Of a stretch of DNA of 64,000 bases, positions 1 through 10,260 are shown piece after piece (position 1 is the stretch's first letter; every line of letters starts with the position of its first letter). The stretch comes from Actinacidiphila rubida (lineage in GTDB: Bacteria; Actinomycetota; Actinomycetes; Streptomycetales; Streptomycetaceae). The position numbers and the translations under genes were made by a program. The DNA lies in assembly GCF_900110255.1 (NCBI RefSeq), contig NZ_FODD01000026.1, forward strand, positions 82,381 through 146,380, read 5' to 3'. The notes beneath the pieces were generated by a model that saw nothing but the letters and a program-made list of their open reading frames with translations, did no database searches and was not told where the DNA came from.

Positions 1-239
1 AACGGCGCGACGCCGGAGGACCAGCCGGTGAGCCGGGGCAGCAGCCAGACGCGCCCGCGGTCGGCGGGCGCCGCGCCGGCGACGGCTGTGCCGGCGGCCC
101 AGGACAGGATGGCCGGGTCGTTCATCGCCACGCCGACGGCCGCCTCGTCCGCCTCGGTGAACGGGCGCAGCAGCAGGTCACCGGCCTGGAGTGTGGTGGG
201 TGTGATCTCGGAGCTGGGTATCCCGGATGCCATGGCCAT
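1..239 (-). CDS. GNAT-family N-acetyltransferase, N-terminal fragment cut by window edge
   Basis: Reverse-strand translation from the ATG at 239 (a second ATG is at 233) gives about 79 residues with no stop before the left edge. It contains LLLRPFTEADEAAV followed by NDPAI, the usual beginning of RimJ/RimL-type GNAT acetyltransferases, where beta strand 1 (LRPF/LRP) leads into helix 1. The acetyl-CoA-binding loop would lie beyond the window. The forward reading frame that crosses this stretch is noncoding, because the mannosyltransferase on the other strand has a good ribosome site at 376-381. The two genes are divergent, with about 150 bases between starts. Substrate cannot be told from this fragment. 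Confidence 0.7.
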   Translation of the reverse strand, partial: MAMASGIPSSEITPTTLQAGDLLLRPFTEADEAAVGVAMNDPAILSWAAGTAVAGAAPADRGRVWLLPRLTGWSSGVAP

Positions 240-387
240 AGCCTCGCACGAGGTCACCGCGCGACGCGCGGTTGATTCACCCGCGGGCGCGGGCGTGTCG
301 CCTCGGGCCGGACCTGAGGCATCACCGATAGTCGCTTTGTACGACGATCCCGCCATTCGCACCGGTTCTTTCCCCGAGGAGCGCCGC

Positions 388-1662
388 GTGTTCACCCCTG
401 GACCGGTCTCCGAGTCCGTCTCCGTGCCGGAGCAGGTCGCAGGGCCCGTCCCGGCCAGGCCGCACGGCCCCCGGCGGCGGATGCCCGGCAGGGACCGGGC
501 CAGGTCCGCCGCCGCCGCGGCGGTCGCGTCGGGCCGCAGGGCGCTGCCGGCGGTCACCGCGTTCCTGGTGGCGCGGCTCGCGGGCGTCGCGGTGCTGACC
601 CTGTGGGCACACCGGCGCGGCGGCCATCCGCGCGACCTGCTCGCCCTGAAGTGGGACGGGCTCTGGTACCACCGCATCGCGGAGTGGGGCTACGGCACCT
701 TCATCCCGTCGTGGGAGGCCCCGGGCCTGCGCTACAGCGACCTGGCGTTCTTCCCGCTGTACCCGATGACGGTGCGGGCCGCCGACGCCGTGCTGCCCGG
801 CGGCTCGGTGGCGTCCGCGCTCGCGGTCGCGTGGGCGGGGGCGCTGCTCGCGGCGTGGGGGATCTTCGCGGTCGTCGACCACTGCTACGGGCGGCGCACC
901 GCAACCGCGCTGGTCGTGCTGTGGAGCCTGCTGCCGTACTCGATCGTGCTGTCGATGGCCTACACCGAGCCGGTGATGACGGCCCTGGCCGCCTGGGCGC
1001 TGTACGCGACGGTGACCCGGCACTGGCTGGCGGCGGGCGTGCTGAGCGTCCTCGCGGGCCTGTCGCGGCCGAACGCGGTCGCGGTGCCGGCCGCGGTGAC
1101 GGCGGCGGTGCTCGCCGACGCCTGGCACCGGCGGCGCACCGGCCGGCGGCAGGAGCCGGGGGCGTGGTGCGCGGCGCTCGTGGCGCCCGCCGGGTGGTGC
1201 GGCTACCTCGCGTGGGTCGGCCTGCAGACGGGCAGCGGGACGCACGCGGCCCTGCACGGGTACTTCGAGGTGCAGAGCCGCTGGGGCTCGACCTTCGACT
1301 TCGGGCGCTACGCGCTGAAGTACGTCAGGCACCAGGTGCTGTTCCCCGACACGCTCTCCGCCTACATGGCGACGGTGCTGTGCTGCGGCGCGGTGCTGCT
1401 GCTGGCGCTGGCGGTGCTGGACCGGATGCCGCTGCCGCTGCTGGTCTACTCGGCCGTCCTGGTGGTGATCGCGCTGGGCGGGGCGAACTTCTTCTCCTGC
1501 AAGCCGCGCTTCCTGCTGCCCGCGTTCCCGCTGCTCGTGCCCTGCGCGGCGGGGCTCGCCGGGGCCCGGCCGCGCGCCGCCGCCTTGGCGGTGGTCACGC
1601 TGGCCGGTGTGTCCCTCGGCTACGGCGCCTACCTGCTGACCGTGGTCACCGTGCCGCTGTAG
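388..1662 (+). CDS. PIG-V-like mannosyltransferase, multi-pass membrane protein
   Basis: 424 residues from GTG 388, chosen because GAGGAG (376-381) sits six bases upstream. A Pro/Arg-rich cytoplasmic N-terminus (about 50 residues) is followed by many hydrophobic segments. The motif LLALKWDGLWYHRIAEWGYG just after the first membrane segment is characteristic of the PIG-V/GPI-mannosyltransferase-like GT-C family, whose acidic residue in the first extracytoplasmic loop is catalytic. GLSRPNAVAVP in the middle and SCKPRFLLPAFPLLVP near the C-terminus also fit that family. It would transfer sugar from a polyprenyl-phosphate donor on the outer face of the membrane; actinobacterial substrates are not known from sequence. 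It converges with the ybjN-like gene. Confidence 0.75.
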   Translation: MFTPGPVSESVSVPEQVAGPVPARPHGPRRRMPGRDRARSAAAAAVASGRRALPAVTAFLVARLAGVAVLTLWAHRRGGHPRDLLALKWDGLWYHRIAEWGYGTFIPSWEAPGLRYSDLAFFPLYPMTVRAADAVLPGGSVASALAVAWAGALLAAWGIFAVVDHCYGRRTATALVVLWSLLPYSIVLSMAYTEPVMTALAAWALYATVTRHWLAAGVLSVLAGLSRPNAVAVPAAVTAAVLADAWHRRRTGRRQEPGAWCAALVAPAGWCGYLAWVGLQTGSGTHAALHGYFEVQSRWGSTFDFGRYALKYVRHQVLFPDTLSAYMATVLCCGAVLLLALAVLDRMPLPLLVYSAVLVVIALGGANFFSCKPRFLLPAFPLLVPCAAGLAGARPRAAALAVVTLAGVSLGYGAYLLTVVTVPL

Positions 1663-1699
1663 CGGCGGGCACGGTCAGGACGGGCCGGTGCCGGACGGT

Positions 1700-2239
1700 T
1701 CAGGACTCGGTCTCGCCCGCGTCGCCCTCACCGTCGTCGCCCTCGGCGTCCTTCTCCAGGCCGAGGGTCTCGCCGACCCACTGGTCGAACTCGATCGACG
1801 CGCGGACCCAGCTGACGGTGCTGGACACGAAGTGCTCCAGGCTGACGCCGAGGCCGATGATGGTCTGGGCCTCGCCGATCAGGCGGACGGAGCCGTCGTC
1901 GTGCGTGTGGGTGTAGACCTTGGGCCACAGGGTGCGGCGGTTCCAGTCGTCGATGACCTCGTGCAGCTGCGGCTTGTCGTCGACGCTGTAGGCACGCTCG
2001 TAGAAGGTGCGGACGGCGAAGACCGCCTGCTCCCCCTCCCCGCGGAACATGAAGTAGGTGCGGAACTCCTCCCACGGAGCCGCCAGGTCGCCTTCCTCGT
2101 CGACCAGGTACTTCAGCTCCATCTGGTCCAGCAGCTGCTTGACCAGCTCCTGGTCGGGGATGACCACGCTGCCGGTGGGTCCGGTCTGCTCGGGATCCTG
2201 GCCCCCGAAACTGGGAATCGAGGACGGGTCGATGCTCAC
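1700..2239 (-). CDS. YbjN domain-containing protein
   Basis: 179 residues from the GTG at 2239, preceded by AGGGA eight bases upstream; an in-frame ATG at 2272 is less likely. The protein has the YbjN-type alpha/beta fold pattern (LVDEEGDLAAPWEEFRTYFM, then EVIDDWNRRTLWPKVYTH and an IGLGVSLEHFVSSTVSW segment) related to type III secretion chaperone-like folds. The C-terminal tail is acidic (DAEGDDGEGDAGETES). It is soluble, with no signal peptide. YbjN proteins have been linked to stress and motility phenotypes in enterobacteria, but actinobacterial function is open. It lies downstream of clpB on the same strand, separated by strong hairpins, so probably has its own transcript. Confidence 0.8.
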   Translation of the reverse strand: MSIDPSSIPSFGGQDPEQTGPTGSVVIPDQELVKQLLDQMELKYLVDEEGDLAAPWEEFRTYFMFRGEGEQAVFAVRTFYERAYSVDDKPQLHEVIDDWNRRTLWPKVYTHTHDDGSVRLIGEAQTIIGLGVSLEHFVSSTVSWVRASIEFDQWVGETLGLEKDAEGDDGEGDAGETES

Positions 2240-2297
2240 GGTGAAGGTCCCTTCGTGACGTCTCCCAGCCATCCTCCCTCATCCCGGGGCACACATG

Positions 2298-2365
2298 GCA
2301 ACCCCGGCAGGTTCGCGCTGCGCGTACCTGCCGGGGTTGCGGCCGCGGCCCCCGTGGGGCCGCGG
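2298..2365 (-). terminator. double hairpin terminator after clpB
   Basis: Two back-to-back perfect inverted repeats lie just past the clpB stop: 15-base arms at 2298-2312 and 2326-2340 (GCAACCCCGGCAGGT and complement) with a GC-rich loop that itself pairs, then 10-base arms at 2343-2352 and 2356-2365. No U-tract follows, as is common in Streptomyces. They separate clpB from the ybjN-like gene. Confidence 0.75.
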
Positions 2366-2377
2366 GTCACGCCGGTG

Positions 2378-4993
<2,616 letters not shown>

Positions 4994-5047
4994 GGGCGTG
5001 GTGACCTCCCTCTCCTGGCTAAACCTGCTCGAAGCAACATGAAGCAA

Positions 5048-5068
5048 GTTGAGTCTATTCCACTCAAG
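5048..5068 (-). promoter_or_regulatory. HAIR operator (HspR-binding) upstream of clpB
   Basis: Reads GTTGAGT-N7-ACTCAAG on the plus strand, i.e. CTTGAGT-N7-ACTCAAC toward clpB. This matches the published HAIR consensus CTTGAGT-N7-ACTCAAG at 13 of 14 arm positions. It is 55 bases upstream of the clpB GTG, an expected place for promoter overlap. Confidence 0.9.
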
Positions 5069-5332
5069 GTGGTGAAGGCACCCGCGGACACGCATTCCGC
5101 GGCGGGCGAACCCCCGGCGACCCCCGGCGGACCCCCGGCGGACCCCCGAACCACCGGCCGGCCCCGCTCACGGACCGCGACCGGACGGTGGCCGAGGATG
5201 ACGGGTGGACCTTGGCGGAACCGCGGGCCGGTGCCAGAATGCGGACCTCAACCCCGCTGGGGACGGCCGTAGTTGCGCAGAGGGTCCCATGGAGCGCGCC
5301 ACGCGTGCCATGGACCCGCGGGAAGGTGCTCC
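5069..5332. other. divergent intergenic region between clpB and the P450 gene, with a tandem repeat
   Basis: Between the HAIR site and the P450 start there is no convincing gene. Positions 5109-5149 hold about four tandem copies of a CCCCCGGCGGA-like unit. The rest is GC-rich spacer carrying the P450 promoter and its GGGAAGG ribosome site. Confidence 0.6.
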
Positions 5333-6673
5333 ATGGACACAGCGCACCCGGCACCCGGTCCGGCGGGCGCGGGCCCCGGCCCGGCGGCCCGCCCGATGGA
5401 CCCGGCCGGAACGGCGGTGCAGGCCGAGGCCGCCGCCCTGCGGGAGACCGCGGCCGCCTGCCCGGTGACGCTGCCCGGAGGGGTACCGGGAATGATCGTC
5501 ACCCGGCACCGCGAGCTGCGCGAGTTCCTGGCCGATCCGCGGGTCGCCAAGAACGCCCGGCACTTCGGCGCCCACCAGCGCGGCGAGCTCCCCGAGCAGT
5601 GGCAGCTCAATGCGTTCGCGCTGGTCAGAGGAATGACGACGGCCGACGGCGACGATCACAGGCGGCTGCGCGGCCTGGCCGCGAAGGCGTTCACCCCGCG
5701 CCGGGTGGCCGCGCTCCGCCCCTGGATCGAGCGGCTCACCGGCGACCTGATCGCCGCCCTGCCCGGACGGCGGGACGCCGGCGGTGTGGTCGACCTGCGC
5801 CGCTGGTTCGCCTACCCGCTGCCGATGGGCGTGATCAGCGAACTGCTGGGCGTCGACGCGGTCCACCGCGACCGGCTGCACGGCCTCACCCACCGGCTGG
5901 TGAGCACGTCCAGCACGGCGGCCGACGCGATGGCCACGCAGGCCGGCATCCACGAGGTGCTGGCGCAGGTGGTCGCCGCCCGCCGGGCGACCCCCGGCGA
6001 CGACCTGACCAGCGCGCTCATCGCCGCCCGCGGCGACGCACCCGCCGGCGCTCACGGGGACGACGGGGCGCGTGACGGGTCCGGGGACGGGTCCGGGTCC
6101 GGGGACGGGTCCGGGGACGGCGCCGAACGCCTCGACGACGCCGAGCTGACCGGCACCCTGCTGCTGATGATCGTCGCCGGCCACGAGACGACCCTGAACC
6201 TGATCACCAACGCGGTCCGGGCGCTCAGCGCGCACCCCGAGCAACTCGGCCCGGTGCTGCGCGGCGAGACCGGCTGGGACGCGGTGGTCGAGGAGACGCT
6301 GCGCTGGGACAGCCCCGTCGCCAACTTCCCGTTCCGCTACCCGACGGCGGACATCGAGGTCGACGGCGTCACCGTCCCGCGGGGCACGCCCGTGCTGGCC
6401 GGGTACGCGGCGGCCGGCCGCGACCCGCGCGAGTACGGCCCGGACGCCGGCCGGTTCGACGTCACCCGGCCCGCCAACCGCCACCTCGCCTTCGGCCACG
6501 GCGCGCACTACTGCCTGGGCGCGCCGCTGGCCCGCCTGGAGGCGGTGATCGCGCTGCGCGAACTTTTCGCGGCGTATCCGCGGCTGCGGGTGGCGGTGCC
6601 CGAAGACGCGCTGCCGCCGCTGCCGGGCTTCATCGGCAACAGCGTCGCCGCGCTGCCCGTCACCCTGGAGTGA
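5333..6673 (+). CDS. cytochrome P450 monooxygenase
   Basis: 446 residues from ATG 5333, chosen for GGGAAGG about seven bases upstream. Soluble class I bacterial P450: I-helix oxygen-binding motif AGHETT, K-helix EETLR (ExxR), and heme-ligand loop FGHGAHYCLG with the axial cysteine. Standard length is about 400, and the excess is an N-terminal extension (DTAHPAPGPAGAG...) plus a GSGDGSGSGDGSGDG-rich insertion before the I-helix. No ferredoxin or ferredoxin reductase is adjacent, so redox partners come from elsewhere. It does not sit in a visible biosynthetic cluster, and the substrate is unknown. The following PPOX gene starts 53 bases after the stop and may be co-transcribed. Confidence 0.93.
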   Translation: MDTAHPAPGPAGAGPGPAARPMDPAGTAVQAEAAALRETAAACPVTLPGGVPGMIVTRHRELREFLADPRVAKNARHFGAHQRGELPEQWQLNAFALVRGMTTADGDDHRRLRGLAAKAFTPRRVAALRPWIERLTGDLIAALPGRRDAGGVVDLRRWFAYPLPMGVISELLGVDAVHRDRLHGLTHRLVSTSSTAADAMATQAGIHEVLAQVVAARRATPGDDLTSALIAARGDAPAGAHGDDGARDGSGDGSGSGDGSGDGAERLDDAELTGTLLLMIVAGHETTLNLITNAVRALSAHPEQLGPVLRGETGWDAVVEETLRWDSPVANFPFRYPTADIEVDGVTVPRGTPVLAGYAAAGRDPREYGPDAGRFDVTRPANRHLAFGHGAHYCLGAPLARLEAVIALRELFAAYPRLRVAVPEDALPPLPGFIGNSVAALPVTLE

Positions 6674-6726
6674 ACGCATCGGACCGCCCGGCCCGGGGCC
6701 GCCCGCGGCTCGGCTACGGTCGTGCC

Positions 6727-7158
6727 ATGGCGCCCCGCGACCCCCGCTCCCCCGAACCCGGCTACCTCGCCTTCTGGCGTGAGCGCCACCTGTGCACGCT
6801 CACCACGCACCGGCCCGACGGCAGCCCGCACGTCGTGCCGGTCGGCGTCACGTACGACCCGGAGGCCGGTCTCGCGCGGGTCATCACCAGCGGCCGCAGC
6901 GCGAAGGCCGCGCATGTGCGGGCGGCCGGGCCCGGCGGTGCGCGGGTCGCGGTCTGCCAGGTGGAGCGCGCCACGTGGGCGACGCTGGAGGGGCTGGCCA
7001 CGGTCTCCGAGGACCCGGAGCGGGTCGCGGACGCGGTCCGCCGCTACGCCGAGCGCTACGGCCGCACGCCCTCGCCCAACCCCGAGCGGATCGTCATCGA
7101 GATCGCGCTGACCCGGGCGATGGGCAACGCGGGCAGGCCGCCGGCCCAGCCGCGCTAG
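6727..7158 (+). CDS. PPOX-class F420-dependent oxidoreductase-like protein
   Basis: 143 residues from ATG 6727 (upstream in-frame starts run into the P450 stop). Shows the split-barrel flavin-binding fold: HLCTLTTHRPDGSPHVVPVGVTYD, ITSGRSAKAAHVRA and LEGLATVSEDPERVADAVRRYAERYG. This pattern is typical of the actinobacterial F420-dependent PPOX subfamily (TIGR03618-like), whose members reduce or oxidise small molecules with F420. Cofactor choice (F420 versus FMN) is inferred from subfamily resemblance. It is probably cytosolic and directly follows the P450 gene. Confidence 0.8.
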   Translation: MAPRDPRSPEPGYLAFWRERHLCTLTTHRPDGSPHVVPVGVTYDPEAGLARVITSGRSAKAAHVRAAGPGGARVAVCQVERATWATLEGLATVSEDPERVADAVRRYAERYGRTPSPNPERIVIEIALTRAMGNAGRPPAQPR

Positions 7159-7195
7159 CCCCTGACGGGTCCCGTGCCCCGGGCCCGAACCCCGT

Positions 7196-7723
7196 CTACG
7201 CGGCGGTCTGCAGCACCTTGCCGAGGAACCCGTCGAGGTTGCGGCGGGTGCGGGCGATCTGCTCGTCGAGGGTGAGCGTCTCCTCCAGGCGCTTGGCCAG
7301 CGCCGACGTCTTCCTGCCGCGGACGTACAGCGAGCACGCGAGGTCCGCGCACATGTACAGCGCGACGGTGTTGCCCTGCCGCCCGGCCGGCCCGGCCAGC
7401 GGTGCCGCGAGCAGGTCCACCCCGCCTCCCGAGTGCCCGGTCAGGCACAACCCGCACAGGCTGCTGCGCAGCAGGTTGCGCCGCGCCCCGGGTGCCACCC
7501 GCAGCGTCAGCCCGACCGGCTCGCCGCCGTCCACCGGGCCGCCCGGGCCGGTGGCGCTGACCAGGTAGGCGCGGTCCGGCGCCCCGGCGTCCCGCCACCC
7601 GAGGAAGTCCAGGTCCCCCCACGGCAGCTCCGCCAGGCCCCGCGGCATGCTCAGCCGCTTGGCCTCGCCCTTGGAGCAGTTGACGAACGAGCCGCGGATC
7701 TCGGCTTCTGTGAGGGGGTCCAT
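7196..7723 (-). CDS. FBP domain protein (EF-G-binding, treble-clef zinc finger)
   Basis: 175 residues from ATG 7723. MDPLTEAEIRGSFVNCSKGEAKRLSMP and PWGDLDFLGWRDAGAPDRAYLV match the family annotated as 'FBP domain-containing', related to the FusB fusidic-acid-resistance proteins. CGLC and CADLAC supply four cysteines for the treble-clef zinc site. FusB binds EF-G and frees it from stalled ribosomes; whether this copy gives fusidic acid tolerance is inference. It converges with the PPOX gene (37 bases apart) and is divergent from the secreted glycosidase gene. Confidence 0.8.
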   Translation of the reverse strand: MDPLTEAEIRGSFVNCSKGEAKRLSMPRGLAELPWGDLDFLGWRDAGAPDRAYLVSATGPGGPVDGGEPVGLTLRVAPGARRNLLRSSLCGLCLTGHSGGGVDLLAAPLAGPAGRQGNTVALYMCADLACSLYVRGRKTSALAKRLEETLTLDEQIARTRRNLDGFLGKVLQTAA

Positions 7724-8024
7724 GCCCGCGACGCTACCCGGCACGCGGCCCGCCAGTCGCCCGGTTTTCCGCCCGCCGGTGACCCGGTCCGCCGCCCGCC
7801 GGGCCGGGCGCCCACCTGCCACGGTGCGACACCCGTCCGCAACCCGTTCGCCCACTGTTCGCCGAACTCTCAGTCCGGCAGCGTTACTTCTTCGCGTCCG
7901 GCGGTTCTGATCGGTGGTGATCAGCTCCGCTCAGGACCGAGGGAACCGCCGAACCGATCGAACCGGCCGATCGAACCGATCGCACCGATCGCACCGATCG
8001 AGAAGCTGCACGGAAGAGGGACTC
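7724..8024. repeat. intergenic leader with tandem GATCG-rich repeats
   Basis: This 301-base divergent intergenic region contains, at 7951-8001, an array of 9-10 base units built on GAACCGATC / GCACCGATC, ending about 10 bases before the GGAAGAGGG ribosome site of the downstream gene. The array is in the probable 5' leader. The remainder is ordinary GC-rich promoter DNA. Confidence 0.7.
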
Positions 8025-9632
8025 ATGAACAGAGCCAAGGGCGGCCCCCGCGCGGGCACCCGCACCGCGCTGGCCGTCGCCGTCGCGCTGGCCGCCGTGA
8101 CACCCGTCGCGTTCGAGGCCGCGGCGGCGCAGGCGGCCGACGCCGGACCAGCGGCGGGACCCGTGCCGGCGCAGTGGACGACGCAGGACGTCGCGCCCGG
8201 CGTCCAGGTGCGGACCGGGACGCTGCGGAACGCGGCGGCGGCCCCGTCGTGGACGGTGACGGTGAAGGTGCCGTCCACCAGCCGGCTGACCGGCGCGCCG
8301 GTGGACGTCGAGGTGGGCGGCGCGGACTGGGTGCGGGACACCACCGCGAAGCTGCAGGCCGCCGGCTACCAGCCGCGCGTGGAGACCGTGGAGTGGCCCG
8401 GCTACGCCGACACCCCGCACGGCGTGATGGGCCGGCGGGTGCGGATCGGCACGTTCGCCACCCAGGCCGCCGCGCAGGGCACCGCCTCGGCGGTGGCCGC
8501 CGCCGGCTTCCACACCGCGGTGGAGTGGACCGGCTACGACGCCGAGCAGCCGGCCGACGTGGAGAACATCCACGTCGCGGTCGTCGACCCGCACACGTTC
8601 TCGGGCACGATCGCCGGAACCCACGACGGCAACGTGGCGCAGCGCGAGACGACGTCCTCGGTCGCGGCGAAGCTGGGCTCCCTGGTCGGCGTCAACGCCG
8701 GTTTCTTCGTCACCTCCAACGCCGACGGCGTGCAGGGCACCCAGTCCGGGATCGCCGCCTACGACGGCGAGCTGGAGTCGATGGCGGCCGGCTCGCGGGC
8801 CGCCCTGGTCGTCGGCGACGGCGGGCGGCACATCCGGGTCGCGGACCTGACGAGCACCGTCACCGCCCGCGCGGGCGCGGCCCGTTACGCGGTGCAGGGC
8901 ATCAACCGGGTGCCGGGCACCGTGCGGGACTGCGGGCGCCCCGGCGCCACGCCCAGCTCCCTGCCGTGGCAGGACGTCACCTGCCACGAGACGGACGACC
9001 TGGTGCTGTTCACCCCGGCGTTCGGCGCGGCCCTGCCGACGGGCGCGGGAGTGCAGGCGGTCCTCGACGCGCGGGGCCGCGTGGTGGCGACGGGCGCGCG
9101 CGGCGGGAGCGTCCCGGCCGGCGGCTCGGTGCTGCAGGGCATCGGCACCGCGGCGGACTGGCTGACCGCGCACGCGGTGCCGGGCGCGCGGGTGGACGTC
9201 GACGAGGCCGTCCGCGACACCGAGGGCCGCCGCGTCCCGCTGGGTCCGGGCGACAGCATCGTCAGCGCGGCTCCCACGCTGGTCAAGGACGGCCGGGTCG
9301 ACATCGACGCGGCCACCGAGGGCACCGTCGACCCGCAGGACCTGTCGTTCGGCTACGCCTGGGCGAACGTGCGCCAGCCGCGCACCATGGCCGGCGTCGA
9401 CGCCCGCGGCCGGCTGCTGCTGGTCACCGTGGACGGGCGGCTCACCGGCGGCAGCGAGGGCTTCACCATCGCCGAGGCGGCCGCCTTCATGCGCTCGCTC
9501 GGCGCGGTCCAGGCCCTCAACCTGGACGGCGGCGGCTCCACCGCGATGGCGGTGAACGGCGTGCTGGTCAACCGCACCTCCGACGCGACCGGCGAGCGGG
9601 CGGTCGGCGACACCCTCCAGGTCCTGCCGTAG
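8025..9632 (+). CDS. secreted phosphodiester glycosidase (NAGPA domain)
   Basis: 535 residues from ATG 8025 with GGAAGAGGG upstream. N-terminal signal peptide (TRTALAVAVALAAVTPVAFEAAAAQAA). A SPOR-like region follows (KLQAAGYQPRVETVEW, then a second copy GFHTAVEWTG). The C-terminal half is the NAGPA domain: VGVNAGFFVTSNADGVQ, YAVQGINRVPG, and LNLDGGGSTAMAVNG as the conserved metal/phosphodiester site. The family removes GlcNAc from phosphodiester-linked sugars; bacterial members are thought to trim teichoic acid or exopolysaccharide, which is inference here. A 19-bp hairpin follows. A second, much larger NAGPA protein is encoded at 52453-55932. Confidence 0.88.
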   Translation: MNRAKGGPRAGTRTALAVAVALAAVTPVAFEAAAAQAADAGPAAGPVPAQWTTQDVAPGVQVRTGTLRNAAAAPSWTVTVKVPSTSRLTGAPVDVEVGGADWVRDTTAKLQAAGYQPRVETVEWPGYADTPHGVMGRRVRIGTFATQAAAQGTASAVAAAGFHTAVEWTGYDAEQPADVENIHVAVVDPHTFSGTIAGTHDGNVAQRETTSSVAAKLGSLVGVNAGFFVTSNADGVQGTQSGIAAYDGELESMAAGSRAALVVGDGGRHIRVADLTSTVTARAGAARYAVQGINRVPGTVRDCGRPGATPSSLPWQDVTCHETDDLVLFTPAFGAALPTGAGVQAVLDARGRVVATGARGGSVPAGGSVLQGIGTAADWLTAHAVPGARVDVDEAVRDTEGRRVPLGPGDSIVSAAPTLVKDGRVDIDAATEGTVDPQDLSFGYAWANVRQPRTMAGVDARGRLLLVTVDGRLTGGSEGFTIAEAAAFMRSLGAVQALNLDGGGSTAMAVNGVLVNRTSDATGERAVGDTLQVLP

Positions 9633-9667
9633 TCTCCGCACGCCCGCCGGCCTCCGGCACGCGCGAC

Positions 9668-9711
9668 GGCGGACGGCCCGCCACCCCGTGAAGGGTGGCG
9701 GGCCGTCCGCC
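9668..9711 (+). terminator. hairpin terminator after the phosphodiester glycosidase gene
   Basis: Perfect 19-base inverted repeat (9668-9686 and 9693-9711) with a six-base CGTGAA loop, between convergent genes; it may serve both directions. Confidence 0.85.
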
Positions 9712-9773
9712 GTAAGGAAGCGGGTGACGCGGACGACACCGACGGCTCAGCCGTGAGGGCCGTGAGCGCGGTC

Positions 9774-10256
9774 TCAGCCGTCGCGCTTGGGCCGCCAGAC
9801 CACCAGCGCGCTGGTGTGCTGGACGTCCTGGTACGGGACCAGGTCGCGGCGGTACGAGGCGTGGACCGCCGCCTCGCGCTGCTGGATGACGGCGGCGGCG
9901 CCCTCGACGGCGGCGGTCAGCTCGGCGACCCGGGACTGCAGGGCCGCGACCTGGTTCTCCAGCTCGATGATCCGCTTGATGCCGGCCAGGTTGATGCCCT
10001 CGTCCTGCGACAGCCGCTGCACCTCGCGCAGCTGCTCGATGTCGCGGGCCGAGTAGCGGCGGCCGCGGCCGGCCGCGCGGTCCGGGGAGACCAGCCCGAG
10101 GCGGTCGTACTGCCGCAGGGTCTGCGGGTGCAGCCCGGACAGCTCGGCCGCCACCGAGATGACGTAGACCGGGGTCTCCTCGGTCAGCTGGTAGGGATTG
10201 CGGCCGGGCCGGGGACCGCGCCCCGGACCGGCGCCCATGCCGCCGTCGATGCCCAT
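9774..10256 (-). CDS. hspR: HspR, MerR-family heat-shock repressor
   Basis: 160 residues from ATG 10256, GGGAG nine bases upstream. The MerR winged helix-turn-helix is plain (VYVISVAAELSGLHPQTLRQYDRLGLVSPDR, then RRYSARDIEQLREVQRLSQDEGINLAGIKRIIELE), followed by a coiled coil (ENQVAALQSRVAELTAAVEGAA). The C-terminal tail (SALVVWRPKR) matches actinobacterial HspR. It is the last gene of dnaK-grpE-dnaJ-hspR, four bases after dnaJ. In Streptomyces HspR binds HAIR operators at dnaK and clpB with DnaK as co-repressor; HAIR sites are present at both genes here, closing the feedback loop. Confidence 0.96.
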   Translation of the reverse strand: MGIDGGMGAGPGRGPRPGRNPYQLTEETPVYVISVAAELSGLHPQTLRQYDRLGLVSPDRAAGRGRRYSARDIEQLREVQRLSQDEGINLAGIKRIIELENQVAALQSRVAELTAAVEGAAAVIQQREAAVHASYRRDLVPYQDVQHTSALVVWRPKRDG

Positions 10257-10260
10257 AGCG

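Noticed and set aside
322..1332. Long reverse frame inside the mannosyltransferase
   Set aside because: Arg/Pro-rich shadow frame typical of high-GC DNA; forward gene has a ribosome site and membrane pattern.
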